Shown: positions 44,665 to 56,900 of the stretch, piece after piece
Layout of the letters: each line of letters begins with the position of its first letter
Numbering within the stretch: position 1 is the first letter of the stretch
NCBI GenBank assembly: GCA_028583605.1
Contig: CM053327.1
Coordinates: 16,045,629 to 16,109,628 of the forward strand
Source of the DNA: Dastarcus helophoroides
Taxonomy: Eukaryota > Arthropoda > Insecta > Coleoptera > Bothrideridae
DNA length: 64,000 nucleotides
Direction of reading: 5' to 3'
Made by a program: the position numbers and the translations under genes
Notes under the pieces: generated by a model
Seen by the model: only the letters and a program-made list of their open reading frames with translations
Told to the model about the DNA's origin: nothing
Database searches by the model: none

Positions 44665-45899
44665 AACAACAAGTGATTTAGATTAGATTAGATTATATAT
44701 GGGTCGTTTCGTGTTTCTTTTCGCCCACCCCGCACCTCGGCCCAAGGAGATCTTTTGTGCATACCTTGATCTATGTAGTTCCCAGGTTCAAACTCTTGTA
44801 GAAGTTTATAATGGTCCTGAAATTGAGTTTTTCCACATCTGAGGGGTCTAAGGACGCCCATCCGAGTTGGACGTGCCTTTTGGGTGCAAGCGGATTTCAC
44901 TCGCATAGCACATGTTCTGCAGTCTCCGTAGCTTCTGCGCAAAAGCGACATAGGTCTGTTTCAGCTTGATCCATTTTCTTGAGATAGTACCTCATAGGAC
45001 AATGTCCTGTTAAGAGGCCGGTTAGTATCCTCAATTCGGATTTGCTGAGTTCTAAGTAGATCTTTGCCTTTTCAAGCGTTCCAGATATGAATCTCCAGTG
45101 GGAAATTCTTGACTTTGCTTCTCAATTTTTGACCTCATTGTTGATTTGTCTTTTAGAAAAACGAAAAGCCAGTATAGGTCCAAGAAATGATGATGCAGAT
45201 CCTTCTTTTGCTAGTTGGTCCGAAGCTTCATTCTCTTGTATACCTGTGTGCCCTGGCACCCACTTAAGGTTGATCCTGTTGTGTTTAGCTAGTTGCCTTA
45301 GAGTTTATTTATTGTCCCAAACTAGTTTGGATCTAACAAGGCATTTGCTGAGAGCCTTTATTGCCGCTTGGCTGTAAGAGTTAATGTAGATCTTTGTTCT
45401 TTTCAGGTTTTTTTGAAGACACTCGTAGGCGGCAGAGTTCTATTGGATGTATTTCAGTTTGAAAGACAGTTAGGTCTTTTCCTAAGGTTTTACAGAACCT
45501 ATAGTTAGGGCCGTAAATTGTCACTCCAGTCTTTGATCCATCTGTAAACCAGATGAATAATTTGTGGTTTTCTTCAGTTATTGATTGAGCGTCAGTGTGG
45601 CAATCTAAGTCCACGTCAAAGGAATGATCAAATTCGTACCTGGGTTGCATATAATCAACCGATCTTGCTAAAATCACAGGGATGCATTCCTCGAGGATTC
45701 CCATGTGACCGGCGAAGTCTCCTTCTTTAAATTGTTTTAATTGCAATAATCTTGAAGCTCCTTCGCCTTTCCCTTCACTAAAAGGTGGAGAGGAGTTAGA
45801 CCTATCATTACCTTCTTTGCTGATGTTGGGAAGGTGTTCATTGCGCCTGTTATGCCCAGACATGCATACCTTTAAACTATGTTCAGAACAACAAGTGAT
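44665..45899 (-). mobile_element. 5'-truncated LINE insertion with 13-bp target duplication
   Basis: The insert (44678-45886) is flanked by AACAACAAGTGAT at 44665-44677 and 45887-45899, a perfect 13-bp duplication. Its 3' end (left, minus strand) is a short TAATC repeat, the kind of simple-repeat tail used by I- and R1-related LINEs in place of poly(A). Only the polymerase C-terminus was copied. Boundaries are therefore precise. Confidence 0.9.
44688..45863 (-). pseudogene. LINE RNase H and C-terminal region
   Basis: Minus frames together give an RNase H domain. The first Asp is in 'LFIWFTDGSKTGV', the Glu in 'TVFQTEIHPIELC', then 'IYINSYSQAAIKAL', where the second catalytic Asp of the usual T-D-S is replaced by Tyr. 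'LKWVPGHTGIQENEASDQLA' supplies the late His and Asp. After this come a helical segment, 'LRILTGLLTGHCP' and a Cys/His cluster ('DLCRFCAEA', 'ETAEHVLCE'). In life the domain removes RNA from the cDNA hybrid. Frameshifts break it after 'IELC' and again later. RNase H-bearing LINEs include the R1, LOA and I groups; I do not choose among them. Confidence 0.85.
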
Positions 45900-47768
45900 A
45901 AATTAATTATAAACATATTTCAGTTTGGTCTTCTCTGGTGGTTCATATTTACCGACCTTATCGATTTGGTCTCCTTGATGTAAATGTAATGCTTTGTAAA
46001 TAGAAGCAGGATTTCATGTTTTAGTTTAAAAAGGAGGACAGAAATAGAAAATGTTTATACATTATGTATTTCTAGTTGACCAGAATCATTAAACACACGA
46101 AAGTTCCAATTTATCGCATTTTTGGAATTGAAATTAATTTACGTTTATAAACACACAATACCTATATCGGCTGTCATGCAACTTGGTAGTTGTACATACT
46201 TAGATTAGCTTTAAATCGTTTTTTTTTATGTTTAATAATCCGTAATGGTAGGCGAATTTTTATGCAGATTTCTACATAAGAATTGGACCTGTATCGTGAC
46301 CACGGTCAACACAGAGCAAATGCCGGAATTGCTTGTTCTTATTTAGTAGCAAATTTTTGGAGTTATTCACAATTTTGAAACGTCGCAAATGAAAGTTCTT
46401 CTCTATACAAAGCGCTATAAGTATTACAAGTGACTTTGTGCAAAAGGTATACATAGATATATGGCGAAGCCAAATTTTTAGTTTTTATCGATAACAGCAA
46501 ACCACGATCAATCATGTATAATTTAAATAACGACGTAGAAGGAAAAATTTATACATAACGACATACACCATAACAACTACTATTGGTTAACTTACACCAT
46601 ACGGATCATGCGATTATAAAAAATAGATTCCAAAATATATTCGAAAAGATAGGTAGGGTGTTGTGTCGTAAACAGAAGGATGCGTTCGTTTCTTCTGTCA
46701 AGAGAAGTGTCCACCCATCTATTTGGAGAATGATTTATCGGCAGATTCTCTCTTTTTCCTATATATTTCAATAACAGACACATCGAGGGCGACATCAGAC
46801 AAACTGAATACGATACGCGTGTCACATTCCCAACTGGGACCTTACAATTTTTATTCAGCTCTTGATAAAAAGGGGAAACGCGTAAATGATTTTATCAAAT
46901 CCATGATGCCTGCTTTTCGAATCACCTTGCAAAAAATGCTAATAGTATCCTTACTTCGTAAATTCGAAGGTTGTGGAGAATATGACGTACCATATTACGA
47001 AATATATCTGAATTTTTAGGGGTTATTATTGAGTTCTTCCACGTGGAAAATTCATTTTACCTTGTTAAAATTTGATTTATTTTCTTAATATTAATTAAGA
47101 CTGATAATAATGGTCTGCTATTCTGACGTAAAATTAAATATTTTAATATATCTAGTAAATTTACAAAACCAATTTCAAATGAATCAGAGAAACCACAAAA
47201 GATATCAATTTGTCCTAAATTTACGAGAAAAACACGCCGGTTATTAATTTTGCGACCATTCAAATTCAAAACAAAAAATAATTAAATTTCTAATAAAGCT
47301 AATTCAGGGCACCGTCTCAGCAATAAGAATTTTCCGACTTCAAGTTTAGACTTCGCTTCGGAATTACTCGAGAGATTTAATTGAAAATTCTAATACAGTG
47401 TAATTTTCGCGGTCTCCAGTTGAATTAGCATGGAAAAGAAAAAACTTCGTAATCTTAAACGTGTAATGAGTTTCATCTCGGGTTCTATGAGAACTAACAA
47501 AAAATGCATTCGGTTTCGAATATAAATTAGTTGGAATCTGGATTCTTGCAGTTTGCTCTTTCAAAGTACTACAGAGGGATCTCTTTGAGATTTAGCTATT
47601 CATGAATAATTTAATTTGCAGCTCTATGTGTTAAACAAACTTTCAGTATCTTCTAATCTCACTATTTTTAAATTTAAACACGATCTCTCAAATCTCCATT
47701 AGGAGCTTTTTATCTTAAAGCTGAATCGATGTTATCGAAAGATGTCGAAATACCTAAACATGAGTTGT
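45900..47768. other. spacer, no gene assigned
   Basis: AT-rich, no TE recognised. A 98-codon plus ORF (46723-47019) and two overlapping shorter ORFs at 46580-46825 are the only candidates, and none shows a domain. Confidence 0.4.
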
Positions 47769-47832
47769 TACGAGGGTAAATCAAATATAAACCGGAATTT
47801 GTTTTTAAAAATTTATTGGTACAAGATACATA

Positions 47833-48987
47833 TAGGATGATTCAGTCATAATGGCATTAATTTTAACTAAGTGTTCGGAAGGCTTAATAAAGGGAGATGA
47901 TCGAAAAAAAAAAATTATTCGACTTTTTAAAATAGACCCAATTCAACCTGACCAAGTTAAATGCTTAACGGCAACAGACGCTTACCACGTTATCATCCAC
48001 TCACCAGCTGCAATGATAAGCCGGACTGACAAAGACGAAACATCGCTAATTAATGGGCAACAAATCTCTATTAGTTATTTTAATGAATAAGTATTTGTAT
48101 TTTCATACACTTAAAACTTTTTGCATTTTTTTATTTCGTTAATCAATCGATCTGGTAAAAAGTAGAAAGCAAATTCACAAAAATAAACGAACACAAACGA
48201 CTCAAACTAAAATATTAATTCTGCCAAAAAATAACGATACGAGGCACTGGTTCATTTCATTTTGAAGCATATTAATACTGGTTAGCAGTTAGGTTGTTGT
48301 TTATAAAAAATATGTCAATGATAGCCCACACTCAGATTAGGTGCAGTATACTTACATTAATACTCGATTACCTCTTTTCAGAACTATTTTAGACCTATCA
48401 GGCGTATGAAAAAAGTGATGATTCGTCGGTAAACTATACATGGTTTAAAAAATCACAGAGGGTCATAAAAAATAAAACGTTAGGAAATAATTCTCGAGTA
48501 TTAACCACGTTTAACACTTGCACCCACAACAGCGAATTTAATTCATTGCTTGCAGCGTTAATATCAACGTTTACATCCATCTCGCAATTTCACCTTTTTC
48601 TTATTTTCGCCTAACTTTCTTCTGCAATTCGTTGTTACCCGATTTTCTTATAAAAAAGCAAATCAGCCAATGACTTCTTCCTAACCATCGGAGCTACCAG
48701 GATTATTTAATGTTTTTCGTATTGTCACTCACACATAACCTAGCAATATTTTGTTTATTTGTTTTGTGCAAGTCCCAACAGCGCAGCCGCAAATTTTTCC
48801 TCTTGTTATTTTTCTTGGCCTTGGAATTTTGGAGTCCGTAACAGCTCGAAAAGAGGTTTAAATTATGATTTAAATTTTTTTTCAGCGTTATTATACCTGC
48901 ATTTTTTTTTAATCACGTATTGGTATTATACTCATTTTTCTCTATCTTTCCTTAAAATTAATGTCATTTTGACTAAATAACCCTGTA
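47833..48987. mobile_element. nested non-autonomous DNA transposon
   Basis: The left end TAGGATGATTCAGTCATAAT and the right end, read in reverse complement, TACAGGGTTATTTAGTCAAA, agree through 'atgncattaattttaa' (about 35 bp, imperfect). TA is duplicated at 47831-47832 and 48988-48989. The flanks rejoin as 'gataca-ta-tgaag', which fits an uninterrupted mariner 3' end. No transposase: a 79-codon plus ORF near the left end (47851-48090) has no motif. A single end of the same family is at 32151. Confidence 0.75.
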
Positions 48988-49001
48988 TATGAAGTTATTA
49001 A

Positions 49002-50060
49002 CTATGTTTCTACATAATCTCCTGATTTTGTTATGCATTTTTCCCAACGGATTGGAAGTTTTTTAATGCCATCAGCATAAAACAGGAGGCGTGTTTGCAG
49101 ATAATTGCGCACGAATGTCTCAACAGCAGCATCATCATGGAATCGCTCACCACCTAGAGCTTCTTTCCATGGCCCAAACATATGATAATCGCATGATGAT
49201 AAGTCAAGGTTATAAGGAGGGTGTTCTAATGTTGCCCAATGCATTTCCTCCAATTTTGAATGTGTCAGAATGGATGAGTGGGCGGGCATTGTCGTGAAGC
49301 AAAATCACATTTCTGATCGAAAATTCGCCCCTCTTCCGCCTATAGGCACGTTTTGCTTCATCCAATAGCTGGCAGTAGTAGGCAGCATTAACCGTACGAC
49401 GTTCATGCAGATAATCGACGGGCACAACTCCTTTAAAATCCCAAAACACTGTCCCAAGAACTTTTCCAGCTGAGAGACGAGTATTTGCCTTGACGGATGC
49501 ACCTTCCCCCTTTCTTCTCCATTCGATGCTTGCTTGTTTAGATTCGGGGGTGTAATGATGGACCCAAGTCTCATCATACGTAACGATACGTTGCAAAAAA
49601 CCATCAGCTTCACTTTGAAAACGTCCAAGAAGGCTCTGACAAATATACAGACATTGTTTCTGTTCTTCAGTCAAAAGACGAGGTACCCACCTGGCAGAAC
49701 TTTTTCGAAACCCCAGCTCATCTGTAATGATGGATTGAGCACTCCCAAATTATGTCCCTCGCTGAGCTGCAAATTTGCCAACAGTTAAACGGCGGCCACA
49801 TCCCAAAAGGGGTTGAATAGCGTTAATCTGGTCCGCAGTCACACTGGTCCGAGGACGACGGGAATGGGGTTCATTTTCAACTTAAATTCGTTCTTAGAAA
49901 AATGTTTTGTGCCATTCATTCACTTGAGTTTTCTTCAAACATGTATCCCCAAACTGTGCTTCTAATCTATGGAGAATTTCGGCGGGCTTTACACCTTCAA
50001 CGTCACGAAATTGAATAATAATGCGCTGCTCAGCGTGCGGATAAACCTCTTGTTCGCTCA
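49002..50060 (-). pseudogene. mariner transposase, frameshifted
   Basis: Starts at 50060 with 'MSEQEVYPHAEQRIIIQFR', the N-terminal helix-turn-helix, then '...LKKTQVNEWHKTF'. After broken frames comes 'GFRKSSARWVPRLL'. The catalytic domain has the first Asp in 'VTYDETWVHHYTPESK' and the second in 'LHDNARP'. A frameshift follows, then 'EHPPYNLDLSSCDYHMFG' with the third Asp, ending 'ITKSGDYVET'. This is the DD34D layout of mariners, about 350 aa when whole. At least one frameshift and several stops, and the usual APAH after HDN is altered. Dead gene. Confidence 0.88.
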
Positions 50061-50217
50061 TTGTATTTACAACTGACGAACGGCGAGGACGGAATTTGCT
50101 TGATCGCAGGAAGTCACGTGATATCCCCTTCTAACATGTCTAAGCATATGTGCACCCTCCCGACGCCCTCATGGCGACATGATACAAATTCCGGTTCATC
50201 TTTGATTTAGCCTCGTA

Positions 50218-51418
50218 GGACAGAAATATTCAAAGTCATATTTATTTCGCGTCGTAGCAGTATCGAGTCTTTTTAAGATTACATCTCCATTTAGAACAGA
50301 TATTAGCATAATGCGATGGTATCTATGCACTGTGATGAATAGTTCTTCAGTTGATGGAGTAAGTACGTGTTCTTGCATCCGATGTATTTAATGTGTGATG
50401 AGAACGTAACGAAATAGTTACGTGGGTGGTCGTATCATGATATTCTTTTCGATTGGATACGTCTTGGATGAAAGTTCTTCGGATTGGTGTAACAAATTAA
50501 AGCGTTATAAACGTCATAGCTTGACGGCTCTGTTTCGACCTCAGGTGAAGTGATTTTTTCTGACTTTAGGGCAAAAATAATATTATTATAATCATATCTT
50601 GGTTTTTGCTATTTTCTCTCATATTATCACCAGAAGAAACCTATTCATCAATGCAAAGATACGAGCCCTTCTTAAATGTTCCGTTAATTTAGCGCCAACT
50701 GTAGTAAAAGGGCATTTATCTCTTTGATATTTCTCGCAAAAGATAAAAGGGAATTTCACCCCTTCTCCAACAAGTTAAAAACAACGTTTAAGACACTTAA
50801 CTTAGGGGGATAGAAAATTAATTAATTTAGGAATGATAGGTTTGGGGCTAATTTAGTAGCATGTTTACTTAACTGGTGATGGAAGATAAGAACTTTAGAT
50901 CTCATAATATATCTTTCCACAAAAACATATTTATTTACCAACTTAGCGAGACGTCGTCGATAACTCACTCCCCTGTGGTTTAATTTAGACTAGTAAGTTA
51001 TTTAAAATTATATTTTTATTCTGTACATTTTATATTAATATAATAAAACTATAATAAATCTATTATTATAATATTAATTGTGGCTCTTTACACTATAACT
51101 TTCCTTCTTTTTCTCGAACTTCCGGTCTGCAACATTTTGCTTTTTATAAAATATTACAAATTTTAATTATTACAGAAAGAAAGAAGGTTGACATCTGGCA
51201 TAACTGAAAATGCCATCATATTGAAAATAATCTAGTTAAGTTGACCTTGGAGACAATTAAATCCTCTCAAATTTTTAAAATTGTAGAATCATTCCTTTTT
51301 GAGAAACTGCTCGATTTATTTCGTCGTGGTATACCCTGCATATAATAATACATATTCTGGGCAGTCGGGTTGTACTTTAAAACCGCCCAAATAGTCTGGG
51401 ATTTTTATTTCTAGGTTA
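50218..51418. other. spacer, nothing recognised
   Basis: AT-rich DNA with no gene, RNA or repeat that I can identify. Confidence 0.4.
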
Positions 51419-51420
51419 TA

Positions 51421-51760
51421 CAGGTTGAACCAAGTTAGATTTCCACCACAGTTAACATAATTTTATCGGATACAGGTAAATTTAGAAAAAATAATGTACA
51501 CCAATGAAAAGGTCTTAAAAAACAACTAATTACAGTTTTTACATTTGTTCAATAGGACTTCAAATAAGTTACAGCTGATTTTTAAAAATGGCGATTCTCA
51601 GTTTTTTGTAAATAAACTCAAGACGAATTGAAATTCAATTTTTTTCTCAGCGGAAAAAGATTGGGCATTAAATTCTGCACTACTTTGCCGATTTAAGCTT
51701 CCTTGTATCTCTAACAGTTTACGAAATCCCTATAGCGGAAATCAAATTTGGTTCAACCTG
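51421..51760. mobile_element. 340-bp MITE
   Basis: Begins CAGGTTGAACCAAGTTAGAT and ends with the near reverse complement (ATCAAATTTGGTTCAACCTG), about 27 bp of inverted repeat, flanked by TA on each side (51419-51420, 51761-51762), or TATA if the extra matching bases count. Too short to encode a transposase. TA target and CAG-type tips suggest mobilisation by a Tc1/mariner relative. Confidence 0.8.
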
Positions 51761-51989
51761 TATAAATGCCAAAATAAATATTGAAATAATTTTATGTTGC
51801 CAAAAGGGAATATATAAATATATTTTTTTTTGATTAATTTTTTGCTAACTTTGCAGGCTGCGCAGTAGTTAAATAACCGCAAAGACCCTCCCTAACCATT
51901 AATTCCAAATTCACTAAATTGAAATGGTTTTTTTTAATTTCAACTAATAATTTAATAATAATAATTTCAACTTGCCAAAAATACCTTCC

Positions 51990-53125
51990 CTAAATTCGTC
52001 CTCAGCTCTGGGACTATAATGCGAAACATCCGCGATAGCTAGCAGGGTGAGCTGCCCCGCAGCTGGCGCATTGTCTTCGGGTGTTCACATTTCTTCGTTG
52101 CTTCCTTGTTTTTGCCCGTATTTAATGCAATTTGGATCCGCGTGGCAATTCTTCCGCGTGTGTTCAAAAGTTTGGCAGTTGAAGCACTGGCCCGATGTCT
52201 TTTCTTGTCCTGAGGATCTCTACTCCTATTTCTAGGCCGTAGCAGGTTTTCTTGTCGTACAATTTCGTCTCGTCTCGTTTTAGTTCAACAAAGACGAATT
52301 GCATAATTGTCCTGTCCTTGTTTCTCTTGTGCATCCGAAGTGCCTTAGTTGGATGGAATCCTTTTTTGTTCAAGTCCTCTTCAACTTCTTTTCCTTTAAA
52401 AATATGGTAATTCCTCTCAGTATTACTTTGAAGTTTCTTTCCTTTGAAAGAGTGTGGCACTGTATCTTCCCCTCGTTGAGTTTTATGCTCTTGCGGGCGA
52501 GTAGGATAGATTTTTATTCTATCCTTGCTCGCCTGTGCCTAGGTGTATTCGATCTTTTTGATCTTCATTGTATAAGCCGTTACCGTCTAATGTTCCTGCT
52601 TCCTGAGAATAATTAAAGATACTTGTCCTTTTTCCTCTTGAATTTTCTTGTAGCTCTTGCTCTTGTTTTAGAAGCTGTTATATCTTTTTGCGCTTTACGC
52701 GCTTCTACTTTTCTTCGCCTAGCTTTTCGCTCTACTATCGAAGTTAGCGACATCTTCCTTAGTTTCTTCTTTTTCACCTTCAGTTGGCAGTGAAATTAAT
52801 TCTTCTTTCTTCTCGGCAACAACCAGGCTTTCTACACTTTATGTAGCGCTCGAATTGATCATTTTTGCCTCGATCCTCTTCCTTATCTATAAAAGCATGT
52901 CCTCCAACCTGCAATGCTTCTCTCGACAAGTTGGTTAAATCCTCGTCGATTTTCGGACTTGGTGTCCTTAACTTTTTCTTCCTCATTGTCACTACACAGT
53001 TCCGCTGGATAATAAACCTCTCTGTTCTCGCAGGGACACTTTCATTTACTTTGGTCGCATTGCGATCCGTAGACCTCCATGCACACCAACTAACAACAAC
53101 CAAACCAAATAACAAGAGACAATGA
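51990..53125 (-). pseudogene. Jockey-like LINE ORF1 (gag-type) relic
   Basis: Minus strand. 53115-52780 is a charged N-terminal region. 52740-52620 is very basic ('SIVERKARRRKVEARKAQKD'). 52460-52164 holds 'GFHPTKALRMHKRNKDRTIM' and 'FVFVELKRDETKLYD', the region that precedes zinc knuckles in Jockey-type ORF1 proteins. In a shifted frame follow 'GQCFNCQTFEHTRKNC' (C-x2-C-x4-H-x4-C) and a second Cys-rich stretch ending near 52020. ORF1 proteins coat the LINE RNA. Several frameshifts, and no endonuclease or RT adjoins it, so this is an isolated fragment. It could belong to the same group as 59711-61391, but that is untested. Confidence 0.8.
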
Positions 53126-53129
53126 GTAT

Positions 53130-54310
53130 GCTTATTTATACATATATTTGTGTAGACGCAATGTCTGGAAAACGAGTAGAATTGTTGAGGATAATGAGGT
53201 ATAATTACACCTGGCGTGATCCATTTTCGAATTCATAATAGTTCTTTAATATCGCTTGATATAATGATACCGCACCTTTAAGGTAATTTGTTTTGTAAAC
53301 AATGACATACAGTTGTAAGGCACTTCTGAAATTCGATGTAATTTACTTTTAAACATTTACAGCAAACTAGAAAATTCACACTATATCAATAAGCGTTTCT
53401 TGCACTTCTAGTACAATGTTGTTTTTCTATCAGATTAAAGATCTGGATTTGTAAAATAAACTATTTTGGTATACGGCAGCAACTTCGATTTTACGTAAAA
53501 TAGATAATAGAATATATGTTCCAAGTTTTACGCTCCTATTTCCTCTTCAACTGAGTGAGGAATATTTATTGAGAAAGGAAGTCGGGGAAAGTTTAAATGT
53601 ACGTAAATAAACATTTCCCGTGTCGTATTTTGTTGCGAAACTATTCAGACATCAAGGCAGAATTACTTGAAAAAGCGAAATCACTGACTTGAGGTTGCAG
53701 AGCAGAGCACCTGGCAACTTTTATACTGGTTCAAACTCAGTGCACCAAAGTCATTAAAACTCCGATAATAAAAGTGCTCCCCAAAGGAATTAATAACGAT
53801 CCTATAACAGGATATTTCTAATATCGTTTTAGCCATTCGAATGAATTTGAAAGGAAATCTTTAGCGTAGTGTGGAATTGCTTGTCACATTAAATATAAAT
53901 TTTGATTTAATTTCAGATTATCCTGAATTAAGCCCTTAAATGAGAAATGAACATATTTAACTTGCGAAATCCATTAAAAACTTTAAAGTTGTCGGTTATC
54001 TAAAAGTTGAAGGTCCGCTTCCTCCGAACGAATTCTTCCATACCATAAGACAGGAATCTCTTTTCAGCTAGCGAACACTTTTCACAAATTACAAGGAGCT
54101 TTCAGGACTTTATTTCCCAATTATGATGGTCCTTTGGGAAAAATCTTTTAAAAAGAGACGTTTAAACTTCGACGCCTTTGTTTTACACTAACACTAATTT
54201 TGAAGTCTTACGTTCTTATGTTTTTATTTCCTAACGTTGTTTTACTAAAACAGTTTTAATTTAAGGCATTTTAATAGCTTCGAACTTTTAATGACAAAAA
54301 TCTTCAATAC
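53130..54310. other. spacer, nothing recognised
   Basis: AT-rich DNA between the ORF1 relic and the hAT element. No gene or repeat identified. Confidence 0.4.
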
Positions 54311-54849
54311 GTACAGAACAGTGGCGGCTCGCATATAGGCACTGCGGAACTGCAGCACCCCCAACTTCCATCTTATCAATAACCTTTAATATGAGGTCTT
54401 TTTTCTTTTGCTCTTTCTTTATATGTACTTGTACATTATAGTTATATACCCCTTAAGGTTAATATCAGTTTATTATTAGCAATGCCCCAATTCATGAAAA
54501 AAGATGCAAACATAATATTTGTATCGACTAAGGAACTGTGTGCTCCACAGTTTCAACGACGAGGTATTTGAACGTTGTACGTTTGCGCGCATAGAAAGCT
54601 TCATATGCTTCTGCAAAGGCGAAAAGGCACTGCTCTTCCCGCAGTACTGACCGTGGCGTACTGGATTAGCGGCTAAACTCTGCCATTACAATCTATCCCG
54701 GCACTACGCTAAAACTTGCGGTTACTATCATTCCCGGCGAAGTAACGCCGCGAGCGAAATCGAAGCAATGCGACTCGAAGGCATAATTTAATTTAATATC
54801 ATTTAAATATTATTTGTCAGTTGGGATTAGTATTAATTTAATAAATGTA

Positions 54850-55704
54850 GAGGAGACTGGGGTGGACCGTCTTTTTATGTTGGCTAAAAGGTGGCAAAAA
54901 AATATTTTTTTTTGAAAATTTCAAAGCTTGAATTTGTAGTACAACTAATAATCTCTCTTTGGGTCGCAGCAGTTTGGTCAAATTGTATTGAATTATGCAA
55001 CTTATAACAGTTGGCGCAAAAATTGCATTTTTGCGATTTTGAAAAATGTCGGGGAATTACGTACCACTTTGTAAATCAATTAAAAATGGAAAAATGTAGT
55101 AGAAAAATCTTCTTGAATACAAAATGCAGATGCAAAAGATTTATTATGAAAGAGAAACAAAGTGTAGTGGCGTGACAAATGGCAATGAAAATCAGTTTGA
55201 AACGAAATTATTATTTTACCAAAAAACTATTAGAAATTGCCAAAAAATAATGCTGTGCTGAAAATTTGCATGAATAATCACTTATATGCATCAAATACAC
55301 GAAATTAGCTTGTGAAATGTAAAGAATTGGGTGATCCATGATTCCAAGATAAAAGTGGTCCGTAATTCCCCGAAGGTCATTTTTAACAATATTGCAGCAT
55401 ATGAGTAACACAATATAAACTTCATGCAAAACTTCATGTTCCGCAAATATTATGAGTTGGTTCTCGAAAAGTGTGGTCAAATTAGAGAAAATTCTATAGT
55501 GAAAAAAAAATGTCGAAGTATCCCAATTCTATTTGGTATTGAAGCTACGTAAGGGTTCGTGTACACAAGTCGAGTATTGAAGGGGAAATAAGCTTAACAT
55601 GAGGCGAGTGGACGACAGTTATTAGTAGCTATCAACCATTATTAGAGAAAAAAATATGAAGCTGGTCCGCAATTCCCCGTGGTCCAGAATACCCCAGTCT
55701 CCCC
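54850..55704. mobile_element. MITE nested in the hAT element
   Basis: The left end GAGGAGACTGGGGT and the right end ACCCCAGTCTCCCC are inverted repeats (one mismatch over 14), with TA at 54848-54849 and 55705-55706. The interior repeats the phrase 'aattccccg' or its complement near 55048, 55350 and 55660. A 89-codon minus ORF within (55211-55480) shows no transposase motif. Confidence 0.7.
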
Positions 55705-56239
55705 TACTTAAGAAAAAAGTTTTATGTAATTATTTCAGAAAAAATAACAACCTTTGAGAATAATTTGTTTTTGCAAAAATGAATTATTTTATAAAAAATA
55801 ATTCATTTTTATTTTTAAACTCGTATTAATAGATAACGATAAATAATGAAATAATAATTTCCTACCTTAAGTCATGCAATAATCTTCTAAATTAAAGATT
55901 AAATAAATTTTGTTTAAAAAAATTTATTTTTAAATTTTGTCTTTAATACTCGAATTTCAACCTTTTGTCGAATACTTAAATATGAAATGTCGATTTTATC
56001 TTTAAATTTCAATAAAAATGTTTAAAATAAATTTGGAGATTTTTTTAAATTTCGGTTTTAATCATGAGCTTTCGACTGTATTTTTTGTAACATTGAATTT
56101 TCTTGCAATTGCGATGCCCAGTTTATTTTACTTTGATAAAAACTGCTATTTTAGAATTAAGAAATTCAAAGTACTGTTAGAATCCTTCAAAAACACTCAT
56201 GGCAGAAGGTAAAGAAGTGTGTGACTATAATTGTTGATA

Positions 56240-56720
56240 TATTGGACAGATATTGTTCCACTAATCATTTAGTGGATGCTAAATTGTTCGACAAGACGCG
56301 CTTCTCTGCTTTTAAGAATGAACATCTCACAGAAGGAATAATACTGACCACTGATGCATATCCCATGATTGGCAAAGAATAACTTTCAAACGAACTAAAA
56401 GTATTTTATTCTAGGTCTGATATTAATGATTATTGTAAATTAATTGATCTGCTGAAATTTATCTTGGAAAATAATCTAGATGATGTTTTTAGTGAAATTA
56501 CAAAATTAATTAAAATCTTTTTGACAATTCCTATGACTACTTCAGAGGCAGAACGCTGCTTTTCAACACTAAAAAGAAATCAGAACTTTTCTAAGAAGCA
56601 CTATGAAATCAGAAAGGATAAATGCCCTTCCAGTGCTTTCGATTGAAAAAGATTTCCTTAGTTTAAATAAATAAATAAAACAAGAAGAATAGATTTTACT
56701 TTTAAATGAAAGTTTGAACT
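56240..56720 (+). pseudogene. hAT transposase C-terminal fragment
   Basis: Reads 'LVDAKLFDKTRFSAFKNEHL', 'TEGIILTTDAYPM', a stop, then 'LSNELKVFYSRSDINDYCKL', 'DVFSEITKLIKIFLTIPMTT' and 'SEAERCFSTLKRNQ', the dimerisation region near the C-terminus of hAT transposases. After a frameshift the end continues as 'INALPVLSIEKDFLSLNK'. The style matches ZMYM1-like hAT proteins. The BED finger and most of the catalytic core are missing. Confidence 0.85.
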
Positions 56721-56900
56721 GTAGCCATTTAATATGTAAAAAATATTTATTTTGTTATTTTAGGACCTTATCAAGTTTTCAAAAAAAAATTTTTTTCTAA
56801 ACATATTTATTTTCTTTAGAATAATTTCAAAATAAAGGCTCAAAATTTTCTGAAGCAGCACCCCCATTAATTTTAGTCACGAGCCGCCACTGGTACAGAA

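Larger units (their letters stand above)
47771..50215 (-). mobile_element. mariner element interrupted by a nested transposon
   Basis: Ends CGAGGGTAAATCAAATATAA at the left and its near reverse complement at the right (50185-50215), about 31 bp with a few mismatches, flanked by TA at 47769-47770 and 50216-50217. The transposase gene runs on the minus strand (about 50060 to 49002). Between its stop codon and the left end a 1.15-kb foreign element is inserted (47833-48987). Removing it in thought restores a normal ~1.3-kb mariner with a ~70-bp 3' region. Both the mariner and its insert are old. Confidence 0.88.
54319..56892 (+). mobile_element. hAT transposon relic with perfect 8-bp target duplication
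   Basis: Ends CAGTGGCGGCTCG (left) and CGAGCCGCCACTG (right), a perfect 13-bp inverted repeat, flanked by GTACAGAA at 54311-54318 and 56893-56900. An 8-bp duplication and CAGTGGC-type tips are diagnostic of hAT elements. Just inside, 'gcagcaccccc' (left, 54351) and 'gcagcaccccca' (right, 56863) lie in direct orientation. The transposase survives only as its C-terminal end (56240-56680), and an 855-bp MITE is nested inside (54850-55704). Confidence 0.92.

Noticed and set aside
46583..47019. 63- to 98-codon ORFs as host exons
   Set aside because: They overlap on both strands without domains or clear splice signals; there is not enough to call a gene.
47851..48090. 79-codon ORF as the nested element's transposase
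   Set aside because: Too short, no catalytic motif, and it overlaps the terminal repeat.
54648..54690. tRNA-like A box ('gtggcgtactggattagcgg')
   Set aside because: It resembles a tRNA 5' half, but no convincing B box or cloverleaf follows at the right distance.
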